This document shows, piece after piece, positions 52,967 to 64,000 of a DNA stretch of 64,000 bases (within the stretch, counting starts at the first letter, position 1; every line of letters begins with the position of its first letter). Source of the DNA: Syngnathus acus (taxonomy: Eukaryota; Chordata; Actinopteri; Syngnathiformes; Syngnathidae); contig NC_051087.1 of assembly GCF_901709675.1 (NCBI RefSeq), positions 16,565,067-16,629,066 on the forward strand. The letters run 5' to 3'. Under the pieces are notes generated by a model. The model searched no databases. It saw nothing but the letters and a program-made list of their open reading frames with translations, and was not told where the DNA came from. The translations under genes were made by a program, and so were the position numbers.

Positions 52967-53066
52967 CAGAATCAGCTTTAGTGACCAAGACCAGCTTTTG
53001 TGCATGCCAAACAGGGAATTAACCTCTGTACAACATTTAAGTGACTGACAACATTCAGTTCACGTT
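52967..53066 (-). repeat. LINE 3' tail fragment
   Basis: CATGCCAAACAGGGAATTAA and CTCTGTACAACATTTAAGTG match the inverted tail seen at 4995-5065. Confidence 0.55.
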
Positions 53067-53074
53067 CGTCTTAA

Positions 53075-54570
53075 ATATGAACGAGTTCATGAACTTTTGT
53101 TCATTGAGCGTGTTCAGGTACAACACTGATACTACTGTAACTTACTGAACACAGTTCTCCCTCAATTATTGTGGGGGTTACAATTAAAAAAATGCCCATA
53201 GTGAATTTAATCTGCGAAGTAGAGGTTTACTTTTTTATGATCGTTTGTCTTTTGTTAAGCCTTGCCACTGCAAGCACTTTGTAAGTTAAAGCAAGCAGAG
53301 CACACACTCCTGAGGCATTCACAGACACTTCCAAAATGTAGAAACAAAAAACAAATTATTGAATGCGCTAGTAGAGGTACAATACGAACAGATACGATGG
53401 ATATGAACCGGTTTGGTCCAGACCAAACAAGCGGACCAAAGGACTTTACTGCTGTGACTACACCAACAGCAACACAAACAACCAAGCTGCTTGCCTGAAT
53501 CTGCTTGCCCACCACCAGTCACCAGCACATACAGCACACAAGGACGCGAGGGAGTCGTGAAAAAACTAAATTACTTTTAATGCAGAGTGGATTCTTTTTA
53601 AACTAAAAGCTTCAGGGAGAAATGTTTGTTTTTGTGTTGGATTCCGCAAACACACATGAAAGAATTGTGGAAAAAATTGTTTTATATTTGTTGTGAAGTG
53701 ATCATCTTTAACAACTTGCTCTTGTTAAGCAAAAATAAATTGTAAAAAAATTCAATAATAGTCTAAATGTTTTATATTTATTGTAATCATCTTGAACAAC
53801 TTGTACATTTTAAACAAAAATAAAATGCCGAAATGTTTTATGAATAGATACATTTAACGACATTTTTGTACAGTAGTTTCTGAACAATACCTGGCAGAAA
53901 AATGTTGTCTGCTTATCGGTTTGTGCACTTTATTTAAAAATAAAAAGATCTAGACACTGACTTGGGGAAAAGTAGAATTCTATATTTACCAATAAAATTT
54001 GTCCTAATTATGTCCCGCTTTTTAATGTTTTAATCGTAAAAAAGCCAAACAAATTGTCATAAATTATTGGTGTTGATATCAGCGATACTGGTCCTGTGTT
54101 TACATGGTGTCAGATGAATACCTAAATAGTTAGTACTGCACATCACTATGAAATGCAGGATAAAATAATTTTGACAAAAAACAGAATTAGAAAGAAAACA
54201 GCCCAAAACAATGACATGCATCTTGCATCATGGGTAATTTTCTAGTGATTTCATAAATGTGCACTCAAATTGCTCCACCAACGGTTTATTACAAAGGCCC
54301 AGCTACTTTGTGTGCATGTCTTACTTTTAAGGCCTCAAAGTAGTACTTAATGCACACATTTTTAAAAAAATATTTTTTCAGGGCCACAGCAGCGTTTACT
54401 TGTGGTAGATATTCCTGGTCAACAAACAGGAGCAATAGTATTATTTCCTTGACGGAATGAGTTTATGTGGATTAAGGAACCTGTATCACTGTGTAAATAC
54501 ACCAAACAACAGCTGACATACCTAAATAATAAAATATATTATTACCTCTAATTTTCACCTCAGCCGCTCG
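53075..54570. other. No gene recognised; possible old hAT terminus
   Basis: AT-rich. Near 54070-54145, GATATCAGCGATACTGGTCC and TACTGCACATCACTA resemble a decayed hAT end. No coding frame supported. Confidence 0.4.
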
Positions 54571-54589
54571 CTTGGATATATTATATACG

Positions 54590-54593
54590 TATA

Positions 54594-54670
<77 letters not shown>
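54590..54670. repeat. (TA)n/(TG)n microsatellite
   Basis: About 35 TA repeats followed by TG repeats, adjoining the Tc1 left end. Confidence 0.95.
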
Positions 54671-54672
<2 letters not shown>

Positions 54673-54836
54673 ATACACAGGACTGTCTTAGAAAATTTGA
54701 ATATTGTGATGAAGTTCTTTATTTTCTGTAATGCAATTAAAAAAACAAAAATGTCATCCATTCTGGATTCATTACAAATCACCTGAAATATTGCAAGCCT
54801 TTTATTATTTTAATATTGCTGATTATGGCTTACAGC

Positions 54837-55223
54837 TTAGCCCCAGTCAGATGCTTCTTCCGTTGCCTTGAGTTCAGAAGTGGCTTGACCATGGGGGAAA
54901 ATGTAGCCCATTTCCCGGACACGTCTGTGAACAGTGGCTTTTGATACCTGGACTCCAGCTTCAGTCCACTGTCTTTGAAGCTCCCCCAAATTCTGGAAGC
55001 GACTCTTCTTCACAATGCTGTTAAGGGTGCGGTCATCTCTCTTGGTTGTGCAGCGTTTCCTGCCACATTTCCCCCTTCCAACAGACTTTTTGTGGATGTG
55101 CTTTGAAACTGCACTCTGTGAACAGCTTGCTCTTTGAGAAATTTCTTTTTGTGTCTTACCTTCCTGATGGAGGGTGTCAATGATGGTCCTCTGGACAGCA
55201 GTCAGATCAGCAGTCTTCCCCAC
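54837..55223 (-). pseudogene. Tc1 transposase N-terminal DNA-binding domain
   Basis: 129 codons with [40 protein letters not shown] and ATVHRRVREMGYIFPHGQAT. These are the paired-like helix-turn-helix domains of Tc1 transposases with a GRKR-type hook. The frame then ends at the TIR. The DDE catalytic domain is absent, so the product could at most bind TIRs. The upstream side abuts the inserted LINE. Confidence 0.85.
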
Positions 55224-55235
55224 ATACGAGAAGGG

Positions 55236-57005
55236 ACTCGTATGTGAGATTGCTGTTTGTGGACTTCAGTTCTGCCTTCAACACCATTGTGCCACACCGA
55301 CTCATCTGCAAACTCGCCAAGCTGGGCCTCAGTACCTACCTCTGCAACTGGCTACTAGACTTCCTCTGTCGGAGGCCTCAGGTGGTACGTGTTGGCGACA
55401 AAATCTTAGACTTAGACTTAGACTTAGACAAACTTTATTGTCATTTTGTCAACACTGGGTGTACACAAAACGAAATTACGTTGCATACGGCTTTCAACAA
55501 TGTAGTGATATTGCGGCTGGTTAAAAAAGTGACATTCTATATAAAAATATGAAATAAGATAAGTATAAAGTACAAAGTGCAGCAGTGATAAAGTATGTAA
55601 ACAGTGCAGGAGACAAAAACAGTATTTACAAGTGTGCAGAGGAATGCTAAGTTTGAATGTTCAACAGTCTGACGACAGCAGGGAAAAAACTATTGCAGAA
55701 CCTGGTGGACCTGCAGCGGATGCTGCGAAACCTCTTCCCAGAGGGCAGCAGGGAGAACAGTCCATGGTGGGGGTGTGATGGGTCACTGATAATATTACGG
55801 GCTCGGGACACGCAGCGCTGGGATGACAAGTCCTGAATGGAGGGAAGAGGAGCCCCGATGATCCTCTCTGCTGTCCTCACCACTCTCCTCAGGTTCTTCC
55901 AATCGGAGGCGCTGCAAATCTCCGCCAGCATCACGCTGAGCACGGGGGCCCCCAAAGGCTGCGTGCTCAGTCCGCTGCTCTTCAACCTGCTGACGCATGA
56001 CTGCGCTGCAACCTACAGCAACAACCGCATAGTGAAATTTGCTGACGACACGACGCTGGTGGGTCTCATCACCAAGGGCGACGAGACTCAATACAGGTTG
56101 GAGGTTGACCTTCTGACCACGTGGTGCAGGGACAACAACCTCCTGCTGCACGTCAACAAGACCAAGGAGATTGTTGTTGACTTCCGGAAGGGTCACACCC
56201 AACACCTGCCGCTGACCATCGACGGTGCTGTGGTGGAGAGAGTGAGCAGCACCAGGTTCCTGGGGGTGCACATCAGTGAGGATCTCTCCTGGTCCACCAA
56301 CACCGCATCACTGGCGAAGAAGGCCCAGCGCCGCCTGTACTTCCTGCGGAAACTCAGGCGAGCGAGTGCTCCTCCGGCCGTCATGACTACATTTTACCGT
56401 GGCACCATTGAGAGCGTCCTCTCCAGTTGTATTGCTGTTTGGGGTGGTAGCTGCACTGAATACAACATGAAGGCCCTGCAGCGCATCGTGAACACGGCTG
56501 GTAAGATTATTGGTGCTTCACTCCCCTCCTTGAAGGACATTTACACCTCCCATCTCACCCGCAAGGCGACCACGATTGTGAGTGATGTGAGTCACCCCGC
56601 TCACTCTTTGTTCGATTCTCGGCCCTCTGGGAAGAGGTACAGGAGCCTGCGCTCCCGCACCACCAGACTCACCAACAGCTTCATACTCCAGGCTGTTAGG
56701 ATCCTGAACTCTCTCCCCCCTTCTGCGTAGCGTCCTGTACTTTTGCGCTATATTCTGACTGTCTGCTGTGTGCACACTTGCTCCGTTTTACTCCTCTTAT
56801 TTATTGTGTTATTTGTTTATTTATTATTTATTCATCACTGTTATTATTCATTGTTTGTGCCTTCTTGTTTTTATTTTGTGTTGTTTACTTGTATGTATAT
56901 CGTGTACTATGTCTTGTCACCGTGGGATAGTGGAAACGTAATTTCGATTTCTTTGTGTGTCTTGGCATGTGAAGAGATTGACAATAAAGCAGACTTTGAC
57001 TTTTG
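55236..57005 (+). pseudogene. L2/Rex1-like LINE, 5' truncated, split by another LINE
   Basis: 55244-55405 encodes RT motif A ([20 protein letters not shown]). After an insertion at 55407-55914, the same RT resumes in 55915-56730 with SASITLSTGAPKGCVLSPLL, catalytic VKFADDTTLVG (56033), KAQRRLYFLRKLRRASAP and a C-terminus ending RILNSLPPSA. The 3' UTR runs to AATAAAGCAGACTTTGACTT at about 57005. Endonuclease is missing. Apart from the insertion the RT portion looks open. Confidence 0.85.
55407..55914 (-). pseudogene. Second LINE 3' end nested in the RT gene
   Basis: The minus strand encodes RRVVRTAERIIGAPLPSIQD and HGLFSLLPSGKRFRSIRCRS, a related but distinct L2/Rex1-like C-terminus, with a 3' UTR ending in a (GTCTAA)n tail at 55407. 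A short target duplication, caaaatct (55399-55406) against caaatct (55915-55921), brackets the insertion. Confidence 0.85.
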
Positions 57006-57336
57006 ATACTTATGATTTAGTTTACTGAACCAAGCTGAGTGTTTTTCAAGGCTCAAGAAGCCCTTGCAGGTGTTTCGAGTTAATTAGATGATTCAAGTGA
57101 TTAGTTGAATACCCTACTAGTATACTTATTCATGATATTCTAATATTTTGAGATATGATATTTGAGTTTTCTTAAGCTGTTTGCCATAATCAGCAATATT
57201 AAAATAATAAAAGGCTTGCAATATTTCAGTTGATTTGTAATGAATCCAGAATGCATGACATTTTTGGTTTTTTAATTGCATTATAGAAAATAAAGAACTT
57301 TATCACAATATTCTAATTTTCTGAGACAGTCCTGTC

Positions 57337-58180
57337 TTTATATATATTCACACTCACACACACTTTTACTCACTTATCACTCGGTTTATTATTTCCACTT
57401 CTCTGCTTTCTCTCAAAGGGCGTGTAAGTCACAAACTGACTTGTGTGCGGGAAGCGTGGGATCGATTCAATGACAGTGTGGATGTAGGTGTGACTGGTAG
57501 TTTGTTTCTGTGTGCCCTGCGACTGGCTGGCGACCAGTTCAGGGTGTAGTCTGCCATTCACTCGTGGTCGGCTGGGATAGATTGATGGATGGATGCTTTC
57601 TCTCATTTCTTCCTCTGTACCAACCAACAACTATTTTATTCTGTTATCCTAATTCAACTGCATTTCTGCTTGTCCTGATTCTATTCCTGCTTCCACACAT
57701 AGTAACTCCAAACGTCTTCTGTAGCCCACAGCTCCCTCCGGGGTGCCATAGTACCTCAGTGGGTGAGAAGCGTCACCCTGTTTTTTTCTGCCAACACACG
57801 CTGTATTTCTCTTCCAATCACATCCTGCCTTTGCGAATCATCCAATACCAGCATCCTCAGCACCTGCAGGTCACTCCCTTCTCATAGCCAATAGAAGTCA
57901 ATGATTTATGCGTCGTAGCAGGGGTTTTTAAAGCTGCTCAGTAACAATAAAGTATAAGAAAAAAAAAGGTTCGTAGTAAAAATGGTGACCTAGTTTTCCT
58001 CCCCTTTCTCCACACTTAGCACCCCCACTCTTTCACTGAGAAATCCTCTCATCTATAAAAAAAAAAATCTGGCATTCCTCTAAAATCCTTTGTCACAGTG
58101 TTGCGAGGGGGCAGTGTGAATGCAAGTGGTTTTACTATGGTGCATACTTTATCATTTTTCTCAGGCATGATTTTAACAAA
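57337..58180. other. No gene recognised; one fish interspersed-repeat fragment
   Basis: 57470-57590 (GTGCCCTGCGACTGGCTGGC, GACCAGTTCAGGGTGTAGTC, GGCTGGGATAGATTGATGGA) matches a dispersed repeat I know from many fish genomes. The 125-codon frame 57510-57887 runs out of it and is not supported. Confidence 0.5.
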
Positions 58181-58189
58181 ATATTATTA

Positions 58190-58900
58190 AAGGTGAAGTC
58201 AAACCCAAAATTTTCTTTTCAATAATATGTTGTATTAGCCCTCAAAACATGGCATTCAGACTAATATTGTGTTAATGGAAAATGAGTTAAGCAGCAAAAT
58301 TCACTCGTTTTTAACCATTTCAGCGGTCAGTTATTTTGCCACTTGCCATGCTGTTGAATGAAAATGACATCACAGTTGGGACCGGACAACTGTGATATTA
58401 TTTCAATCAGCAGCTAGTGGAAAAACTGGCCGTCCCTTGATAAAAACAGGTGGTCTTCGCCAGTTTACTTCAAATTCCACAAAGAAAACATTAATCAGAA
58501 GACTGTTTTGACTAGGCTGCACAGAACAAATTAATTAAAAAAAATGGGGGGTTTAATTTCCCCTCTAAGGCCCTTGTTACAACGTTGTTCCATATGTCCA
58601 CAAGCCACTTCGAGGGTGGTAATGATGGTTGAGGAGCCGCAATGGTGATTGCAACAGGCTGGCTTTCCTTGCACAGAATTATTGGAAAAACAGCTACAAT
58701 TTCACAGTTTCATTGAGCATCTGGATGGCTAGTGACAGTTGCCTCACCCCTCTTGCCCTCTTCACTTGGCTCTGTGTCTGTTATGTGCAAAATACTGCGG
58801 GTTGTTTTAAAAATGTCAGTTGTTATTTGCAACAGTAAAACATCATCAATGCTTATAGGGAAAGTCAACCCCAAGGATTTCTAACTATAATACACTGCAT
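58190..58900. repeat. Probable interspersed repeat
   Basis: GAAGTCAAACCCAAAATTTT ... AAAATGACATCACAGTTGGG is familiar from fish repeats. A related AAAGTCAACCCCAAGGATTT recurs at 58861. Class uncertain. Confidence 0.35.
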
Positions 58901-60295
58901 GTGTAAGCGAAAGTAAACACCTGGTATACTGCTGCGCATAAAAATTAATGGGGGCGATGCAATATCTCGTCCAACACATACAAAAATAAGAAGTGGATGG
59001 GTGTTTAGAGGGAATTTCCAAACGCTCGTAAGGTTAGTGGTTGTTCGGCTGACATATGGATTCTGTAAGTGCTATACGCCCTTATTCATTTGATCTGGTG
59101 AATAAGATGGATAGGTATACGTCATATTCTTACAACTGGAGAGCAAAAAATGGCACCTCCCTTACGCGACCTAACCCTAACCCATGATTTGAATGTCGTG
59201 TGTGGTTTTATTTTTAGAATAAATACTTGGTAGACTAAAGTTTAAAAAACACTGTGAAGTAAATATACCAATTGTTCTTAGTGTGGATTTATTATAGTGA
59301 ACTGACTTTTTAAATGGCTTTTATACAAATACCTGGGTCTTGGGAGCACCTGCTTGTGTGTGAGAGTGTGAAATTACACCACGACCAAGTAAATCTGTGA
59401 GCCATTCCAAATTTAGCACAATTGCGGTGTCACAAATTCAGATAATTTCCAAGGGGCCAAGGACTCCTTAAATGAGAAGAAAGTGATGACGATTTGAAAG
59501 GCCAGAGTCCTAGGGTCCCTTGAAGATATTAATCGTAATGTGTGGCGCTGAAGTGGACGGGCTCAAATTCTTTCCTTTTTCCCCATAGACCGCAAATCTC
59601 ATAACTTCTAGAATAGTCAGAATCTTTAAATGAACAAGAAACTTTTAAGGAACAAAGTAGAAATTGTTTTTAAAATGTAAAATAAAAATGTACATATGAC
59701 ACATTTGAATAACTAAAACATTTATATATAGTATTTTACAGAAGTTAAGTTCTTCACAAATACTGTAGTCTAATAATGTATTATATGTACAGTATGAAAC
59801 GAACAAGGCAAAAGAGCAATGTAAAAAAATACTCTTGAAGGCTAGGAGCAGTTATCCAAACCTATTTAGAAAGATACTGTATGTTCATACTCCAAACTAG
59901 TAACATCGCTGAAGATGCATCAGCAATAAGGCAAAAGTGTTACAAAGTCTCCAGGGTGAAAAGTGGGGCTTTATTATCGGGCCATTTTTTAGCAAAAGAT
60001 TGTCCATCTCTTCTGATTTCAGGCTCTCAAAAATAATAATCATTTGATTTCTCTAGTTCTTCACCAAAGCAAACTGATTCATTTTTAGTGTTTATTCAAC
60101 ATCTGCTTTTACTTTGGAAAACAATGACCATCAATTCTTCTTGTGTGATATTACTTAGCTGTTGTTTAGTTGTTTTTTAATCACTAAATAATATCAAATA
60201 AATAAAATGATTGTAATACTGAACAGTAATTGGTGAAAACTTTTTAATACACTTTAATCCAAATATAATTGTATCCACTTATCGATTATCCAATT
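58901..60295. other. No gene recognised
   Basis: AT-rich unique-looking sequence with no supported frame. Confidence 0.5.
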
Positions 60296-60314
60296 AATCA
60301 ATGGAATGACTGAT

Positions 60315-60520
60315 AGAATTCTTCTTCTTTCGGCTGCTCCCGTTAGGGGTCGCCACAACAGATTAATTGTTTCTATCTCATTCTGTCCGCTGTATCTTCC
60401 TCTGACACAGCAACCACCTGCATATCCTCCCTCACTACATCCATAAACTTCCTCTTTGGCCTCTCTCTTATTTTCCTGCCTGGTCACTCCATTCTCATCA
60501 TCATTTTCCCTATATACCTA
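60315..60520 (-). pseudogene. LINE C-terminal/3' fragment
   Basis: CTCCCGTTAGGGGTCGCCAC and TCCATAAACTTCCTCTTTGG are typical of the inverted 3' end of a common fish LINE. On the minus strand the fragment encodes a Trp/Arg-rich C-terminus (NLLWRPLTGAAERRR). No further domains. Confidence 0.5.
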
Positions 60521-60524
60521 AGGT

Positions 60525-60925
60525 CACTCCTCAAAGGGCGGAAACCAGACACAGAATGTGTGGCTTGAAATCACGCTCCTGCTACAGGCTGGCCGCTTTT
60601 TATTGAGTAAATCCAATGGGTGGGGTTTTCACAAATGTATGGCTTCTTTTGTTCACAAGCAGTATGGACATCTCATGATACACTCATGACTTTACTTAAA
60701 CCAAGACGTTTGTCTGGTTCACATGCAGTACAGACTTCTCATGACACACTCATGACTAGTTAAACAAGGAGGTTATTGTTTGAACCGACTCATGACTCCA
60801 GTCATATGCTCCTGAGCCAGTCACACGCTCCCGAGTCATGAGCACAAGGTCAAACTGTCACATCCCGCAAAGATCTTCTACACTTACATATAATCTAATG
60901 ATAATATTTGACATATTTCCCAACA
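60525..60925 (-). repeat. Solo LTR related to the ERV LTR
   Basis: It shares AAGACGTTTGTCTG, CTCATGACTCCAGNCATN-type sequence, CACAAGGTCAAACTGTCACA and the end ATTTCCCAACA with the LTRs at 35328 and 41999, in the same orientation, but is clearly diverged. The TGTTGGG start is missing. It shows an older insertion of the same ERV lineage nearby. Confidence 0.65.
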
Positions 60926-61120
60926 AGGGTGGTGGTAAGAAGGGGTACCGGAGGGTCTGTTCCAACTACAGAATAACCACACTCCTCAGGCTCACTGGTA
61001 AGGTCTATCCAGAGGTGCTGGGGAGGAGGGTCTCACAGGATGTTGAATTTCAGATTCAGGAGGGGCAGTATGGTTTTCGTGGAACAGTGGACTAGCTCTA
61101 CACCCTCAGTCCTTAAAGGT
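60926..61120 (+). pseudogene. LINE RT fragment
   Basis: It encodes YRRVCSNYRITTLLRLTGKV and then EFQIQEGQYGFRGTVD, the N-terminal RT segment (S-N-Y-R-G-I-T-L-L ... Q-x-G-F-R) of a fish LINE. Terminated by a stop. Confidence 0.65.
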
Positions 61121-61189
61121 GCAGGGGAGCTCGTCCAACCAGTCTGCATGTGGTTTGTCAAGATATGAGCTGTTCGGTTCCTCTACCAC

Positions 61190-62235
61190 CGAGAGTTTGG
61201 TCTGCAATGATGAGTTAGTCAGATTCGTTCCCAGGGTTGGACTCCACTAAGGCATCTCCCTCTGTGAGTCACCGCCCTATTGTGGTGGAGGGGTTTGTGT
61301 GTCGCAGTGATCCCATGACCTAGATTGTCTGGGGCTTCGTGACCCTGGCAGGGTCACCCATGGCAAACAGGTCTTAGGTGAGGGACCAAACAAAGCAAGC
61401 AAAAAAAAACCTTATGATGAATAAAACGAATGGAATCCATGTTTCCTTGCTTGGACGAGGGTCGCCGGGGCACCCCTCTGGAGCTAGACTTGGAAGTGGG
61501 GCTCAAAGGCGAGTTTCTGGTTGCTGGGCCTTCACCCATGGACAGTGCCATGTGAGCTGGGCAGCAGCCAAAGGCGGTCCGAAGCTAGCTTTACAGCTGT
61601 AGAATGTCACCAGTTTGGCAGGGAAGGAGCCCAAGCTGGTGTGTAAGGTTCTGACAAAGTCAAACTCACCTCCACACAGCTTAGGCTCTGTTACCAGTCC
61701 TCTCGAGAAAGGTTGGACTCTCTTCCACTCTGGAGTTGCCCATGGTGAGAAGCACGCTGTGTGTGAGCATACTTATTGTACTTAGCACCTGTACATTGGG
61801 GTTCACACCAGAAGACGATAGGGTAGCCTCCCTCTACCTTCGGGTGGCGAACGGGTCCTGACTGACTATTTGTGCCTATGTACCAAACATGAGTTTGAGC
61901 AAACATGACGTTTTTTTCTGGAGTCCTTTAACTGTGTGCTGGAGATCGCTGCCCCTGGTGACTCCATCGTTATGCTGGGGGACTTCAATGCTCACTGGGC
62001 AATTACATTGAGAGCTGGATGGGTGTGATTTGGAGGACGGCTCCCCCAATCTGAACTTGAGTGGTGTTCTGTTAGTGGACTTCTGTGCTCGTCACGGATA
62101 ACAAACACCCACGTACCTATAACACATGGCACCAGGACACCCTCGGCTGCAGTTCGATCATTGAGTTTGTAGTCTTGTCCTAGGATTTCCAGCTGCATGT
62201 TGTAGACGCTTGAGTGACACAATGGCACCTGTTTG
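61190..62235 (+). pseudogene. LINE 5' UTR and endonuclease region, decayed
   Basis: It contains GTGGAGGGGTTTGTGTGTCG, GGCAGGGTCACCCATGGCAA, TTATTGTACTTAGCACCTGT, and VMLGDFNAHW coding (61970), which is the endonuclease L-G-D-F-N-A-H motif. HDTLGCSSIIEFVVLS-like coding is near 62138. I recognise the order as the 5' half of a fish LINE. It lies downstream of an RT fragment (60926), the reverse of the normal order, so two partial copies are juxtaposed. No open frame remains. Confidence 0.65.
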
Positions 62236-62465
62236 TGGGGCCATAGGGGAGTGAGATAAATATATTCCGCTTTCCATATTTATATTTCATAGAGTACGTG
62301 TAAATTAAACAGTATTGAGCAGGTAAAAAATGATCATTCATCAGTTTAAATACATATACGTATATATATCCATTGATTTCTCACCACTTTGTGCTTCACC
62401 TTTCGCAAATGCGCTAGTTTGCGGGATTATAAGTGATGGGAGAATGGTGTTTAAATACACGCTGA
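62236..62465. other. No gene recognised
   Basis: AT-rich spacer with a short TA run near 62355. Confidence 0.5.
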
Positions 62466-62830
62466 TAGTGCAGGGCGTGCCTCTGAGCAATGTGCGCAAC
62501 TGTGGACAAGCGCGGGAAGCGCGGCAGCTGGCCAGCAGGGCGAGAGCGTGGACATGACACAGCCGCGCACGAAGGAAAAATGCATTTCTGTGCAGAAAGT
62601 ATTGCGACAACGGCTATGAGCGCTCGTAGCGCAGGGCGTGCCTCTGAGCAATGTGCTTCACTGAGGACAAGCGCGGGGTGTGTGGCAAACTGCTGCGCAC
62701 GTAGGAGAAAGCACTGCCATCCAGGAGTCGCGACAGCGGCAATGAGCCCTGATTACGCGGGGCGTGCCTCTGAGCAATGTGCGTCACCGCGGACGTGACT
62801 GAGTTCAAGTGCAGGAGGCTGCAGCCGGCC
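62466..62830. repeat. GC-rich tandem repeat, three units
   Basis: GGGCGTGCCTCTGAGCAATG recurs near 62472, 62636 and 62761, giving units of about 164 and 125 bp, each followed by GGACAAGCGCGGG or variants. The unit resembles alternating GC-rich hAT-type interior sequence, but no termini were seen. Confidence 0.75.
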
Positions 62831-63190
62831 ACACGCGAGGGAAGAAGCACCAACCAACCGAAGCAGAAGGAGTCTGGACACGTTACAATATCACATGTTT
62901 GTTTTTTAATTTACTGTAAAGGTACAATACATGCACAGAACAGTGTGGGAATAGTTATTAAGAGAATGGGAAAGGTTTATGTACCGTAAAACTATTGGGG
63001 TTTAGAGGGCTTTAATCATCCCAGGCGTCCACAGAGGGCGTGTCTGGGACCACAACGCAACAGGAGATTCATGCACAACCATGACTCACTTTGGTTTCAC
63101 TATGCATGATGTCCCCTGGGTTAGTATAGTGTGGTATTTCTGAAGGTGGACACTTAATCTTGCTTGGCAACATTGAACACACAATATTAA
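62831..63190. other. No gene recognised
   Basis: No supported feature. Confidence 0.5.
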
Positions 63191-63191
63191 A

Positions 63192-63580
63192 AATCCATTC
63201 ATCCATTATCTGTACCGCTTGTCCCCACGGGGGTTGCGGGCGTGCTGGAGCCTATCCCAGCTGTCATTGGGCAGTAAGCGGGCGACACTCTGAACTGGTT
63301 GTTGGCCAATCCAGCCACAGCGTTCTACTTGGCGCTGATTGCAACCACCTGTCCTGTGTTACGCGCTGCCAGCACTCGCACTCACACCTATGGGCAATAT
63401 GGAGTGCTCAATCGGCCTTCCAAGCATGTTTTTGGGTTGTGGGAGGAAACCGGAGGACCTGGAGAAAACCCACGCAGGCACGGGGAGAACATGCAAACTC
63501 CACACAGGGAGGGCTGGAGATGGACTCGGACCCGCACCCTCTGAACTGTGAACCGGACACCACCGTGACGCCCCAATATA
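63192..63580. repeat. Common fish interspersed repeat
   Basis: CGGGCGTGCTGGAGCCTATC, GGCAATATGGAGTGCTCAAT, GGAGAAAACCCACGCAGGCA and GGGAGAACATGCAAACTCCA form a repeat seen very widely in teleost genomes. Open frames through it are artefacts. Confidence 0.7.
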
Positions 63581-63599
63581 AAACAATCCAAAAAAGTAG

Positions 63600-64000
63600 A
63601 TGTCCATAGTCAAAATGAAGAGCTGCAGGAAGATCCCATCAGTTGTCATGGCAGTGTCTGAAGGGGTAATCCGCCTCAGATCCCTTTTCCCAAATGGTTG
63701 ATGTGGAATCCAGACAGCCACAGAGAGGACAGAGAGTGCAAACCGCAGTCGAATCGGCCAACACAGCTTAATTAAAGGCCATAGCATAAAATTTTGCTTT
63801 TAACCGTTTCTTAAATGCTTCTACTGAGGTAGCAGCTCTGATATCTAGGGCATTCCAAAGCTCTGGAGCCTGAATAGAGAAAGCTCTTGACTCTGAGGAC
63901 TTCTCTTTGGTCCTAGGGATCACTTAAAGACCAGCGTTTTGCTAACGAAGGTTTTGAGACGGAACGTAAGGTACAACTAGGTCAACGAGATAGGAAGGCG
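63600..64000 (-). pseudogene. L2/Maui-like LINE C-terminus (runs off the window)
   Basis: On the minus strand, sequence ending at a TAA (63768-63770) encodes APELWNALDIRAATSVEAFK and KRLKAKFYAMAFN, paralogous to the C-terminus at 10832-10942. The 3' UTR extends left to about 63600. The remainder lies beyond 64000. Confidence 0.7.

Larger units (their letters stand above)
54676..57336 (-). mobile_element. Tc1 element interrupted by LINEs
   Basis: The left end CACAGGACTGTCTTAGAAAA and the inverted right end ACAGGACTGTCTCAGAAAAT are followed inward by about 150-bp inverted repeats ending AATATTGCAAGCCTTTTATT. Minus-strand transposase sequence follows the left repeat directly. A LINE (55236-57005) splits the element. 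The 3' half of the transposase is deleted. Confidence 0.85.

Noticed and set aside
55795-56271. 158-codon minus-strand frame
   Set aside because: Antisense shadow of the LINE RT frame.

Overview
The window reads as a transposon-dense stretch of a ray-finned fish genome, probably a percomorph. The evidence is short exons with GT/AG introns, long AT-rich non-coding DNA, many microsatellites, and a repeat set typical of teleosts: L2/Rex1-like and RTE-like LINEs, Tc1 elements, several hAT families, Ty3/gypsy elements, a gammaretrovirus-like ERV and fish SINE/LINE tails. I found no complete host gene. The only host-like coding piece is a minus-strand first exon at the left edge (298-624) that resembles the N-terminus of fish SWIM/YqaJ/PHD proteins. 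There are no bacterial features.

Layout. 0-3.6 kb: exon with a YY1/E-box promoter, a truncated hAT MITE, a TA-flanked 'CCGTATTT' element, then a TA-flanked 'CCGTTTTTTTCC' element that contains a SINE and a nested hAT with a perfect 8-bp target site duplication (TSD). 5-11.4 kb: LINE 3' ends, a Tc1 end and a minus-strand, internally deleted gypsy element (8084-10340). 11.7-17.98 kb: a TA-flanked inverted-repeat element, a decayed LINE split by a second 'CCGTTTTTTTCC' element, and two hAT MITEs with exact TSDs. 19-24.2 kb: a Tc1 relic, a hAT deletion derivative and two LINE copies. 24.39-27.33 kb: an unrecognised element with about 180-bp terminal inverted repeats (TIRs), a multi-exon gene and a second ORF; this is the best candidate for something undescribed. 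28-33.8 kb: a gypsy integrase relic and a nearly full-length APE/RT LINE with one frameshift.

34.05-48.32 kb: a large nest. An apparent hAT transposon encoding a two-exon BED/hAT transposase is interrupted by a 7.24-kb ERV (35328-42571, tRNA-Pro primer site, 5-bp TSD taaac, LTRs differing at 2 positions by eye) and by a 2.7-kb gag-only Ty3/gypsy element (45442-48158, 5-bp TSD agcat, LTRs that look identical). The gypsy element carries a 10-nt complement between its inferred RNA 5' end and its primer site, as expected for Tf1/sushi-type self-priming. 48.3-64 kb: a BED-hAT relic, Tc1 relics, a triple nest (LINE inside LINE inside Tc1, 54.7-57.3 kb), a diverged solo LTR of the ERV type, scrambled LINE pieces and a GC-rich tandem repeat.

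All boundaries and TSDs were read by eye. Family names rest on recognisable protein motifs or termini, not on database searches.
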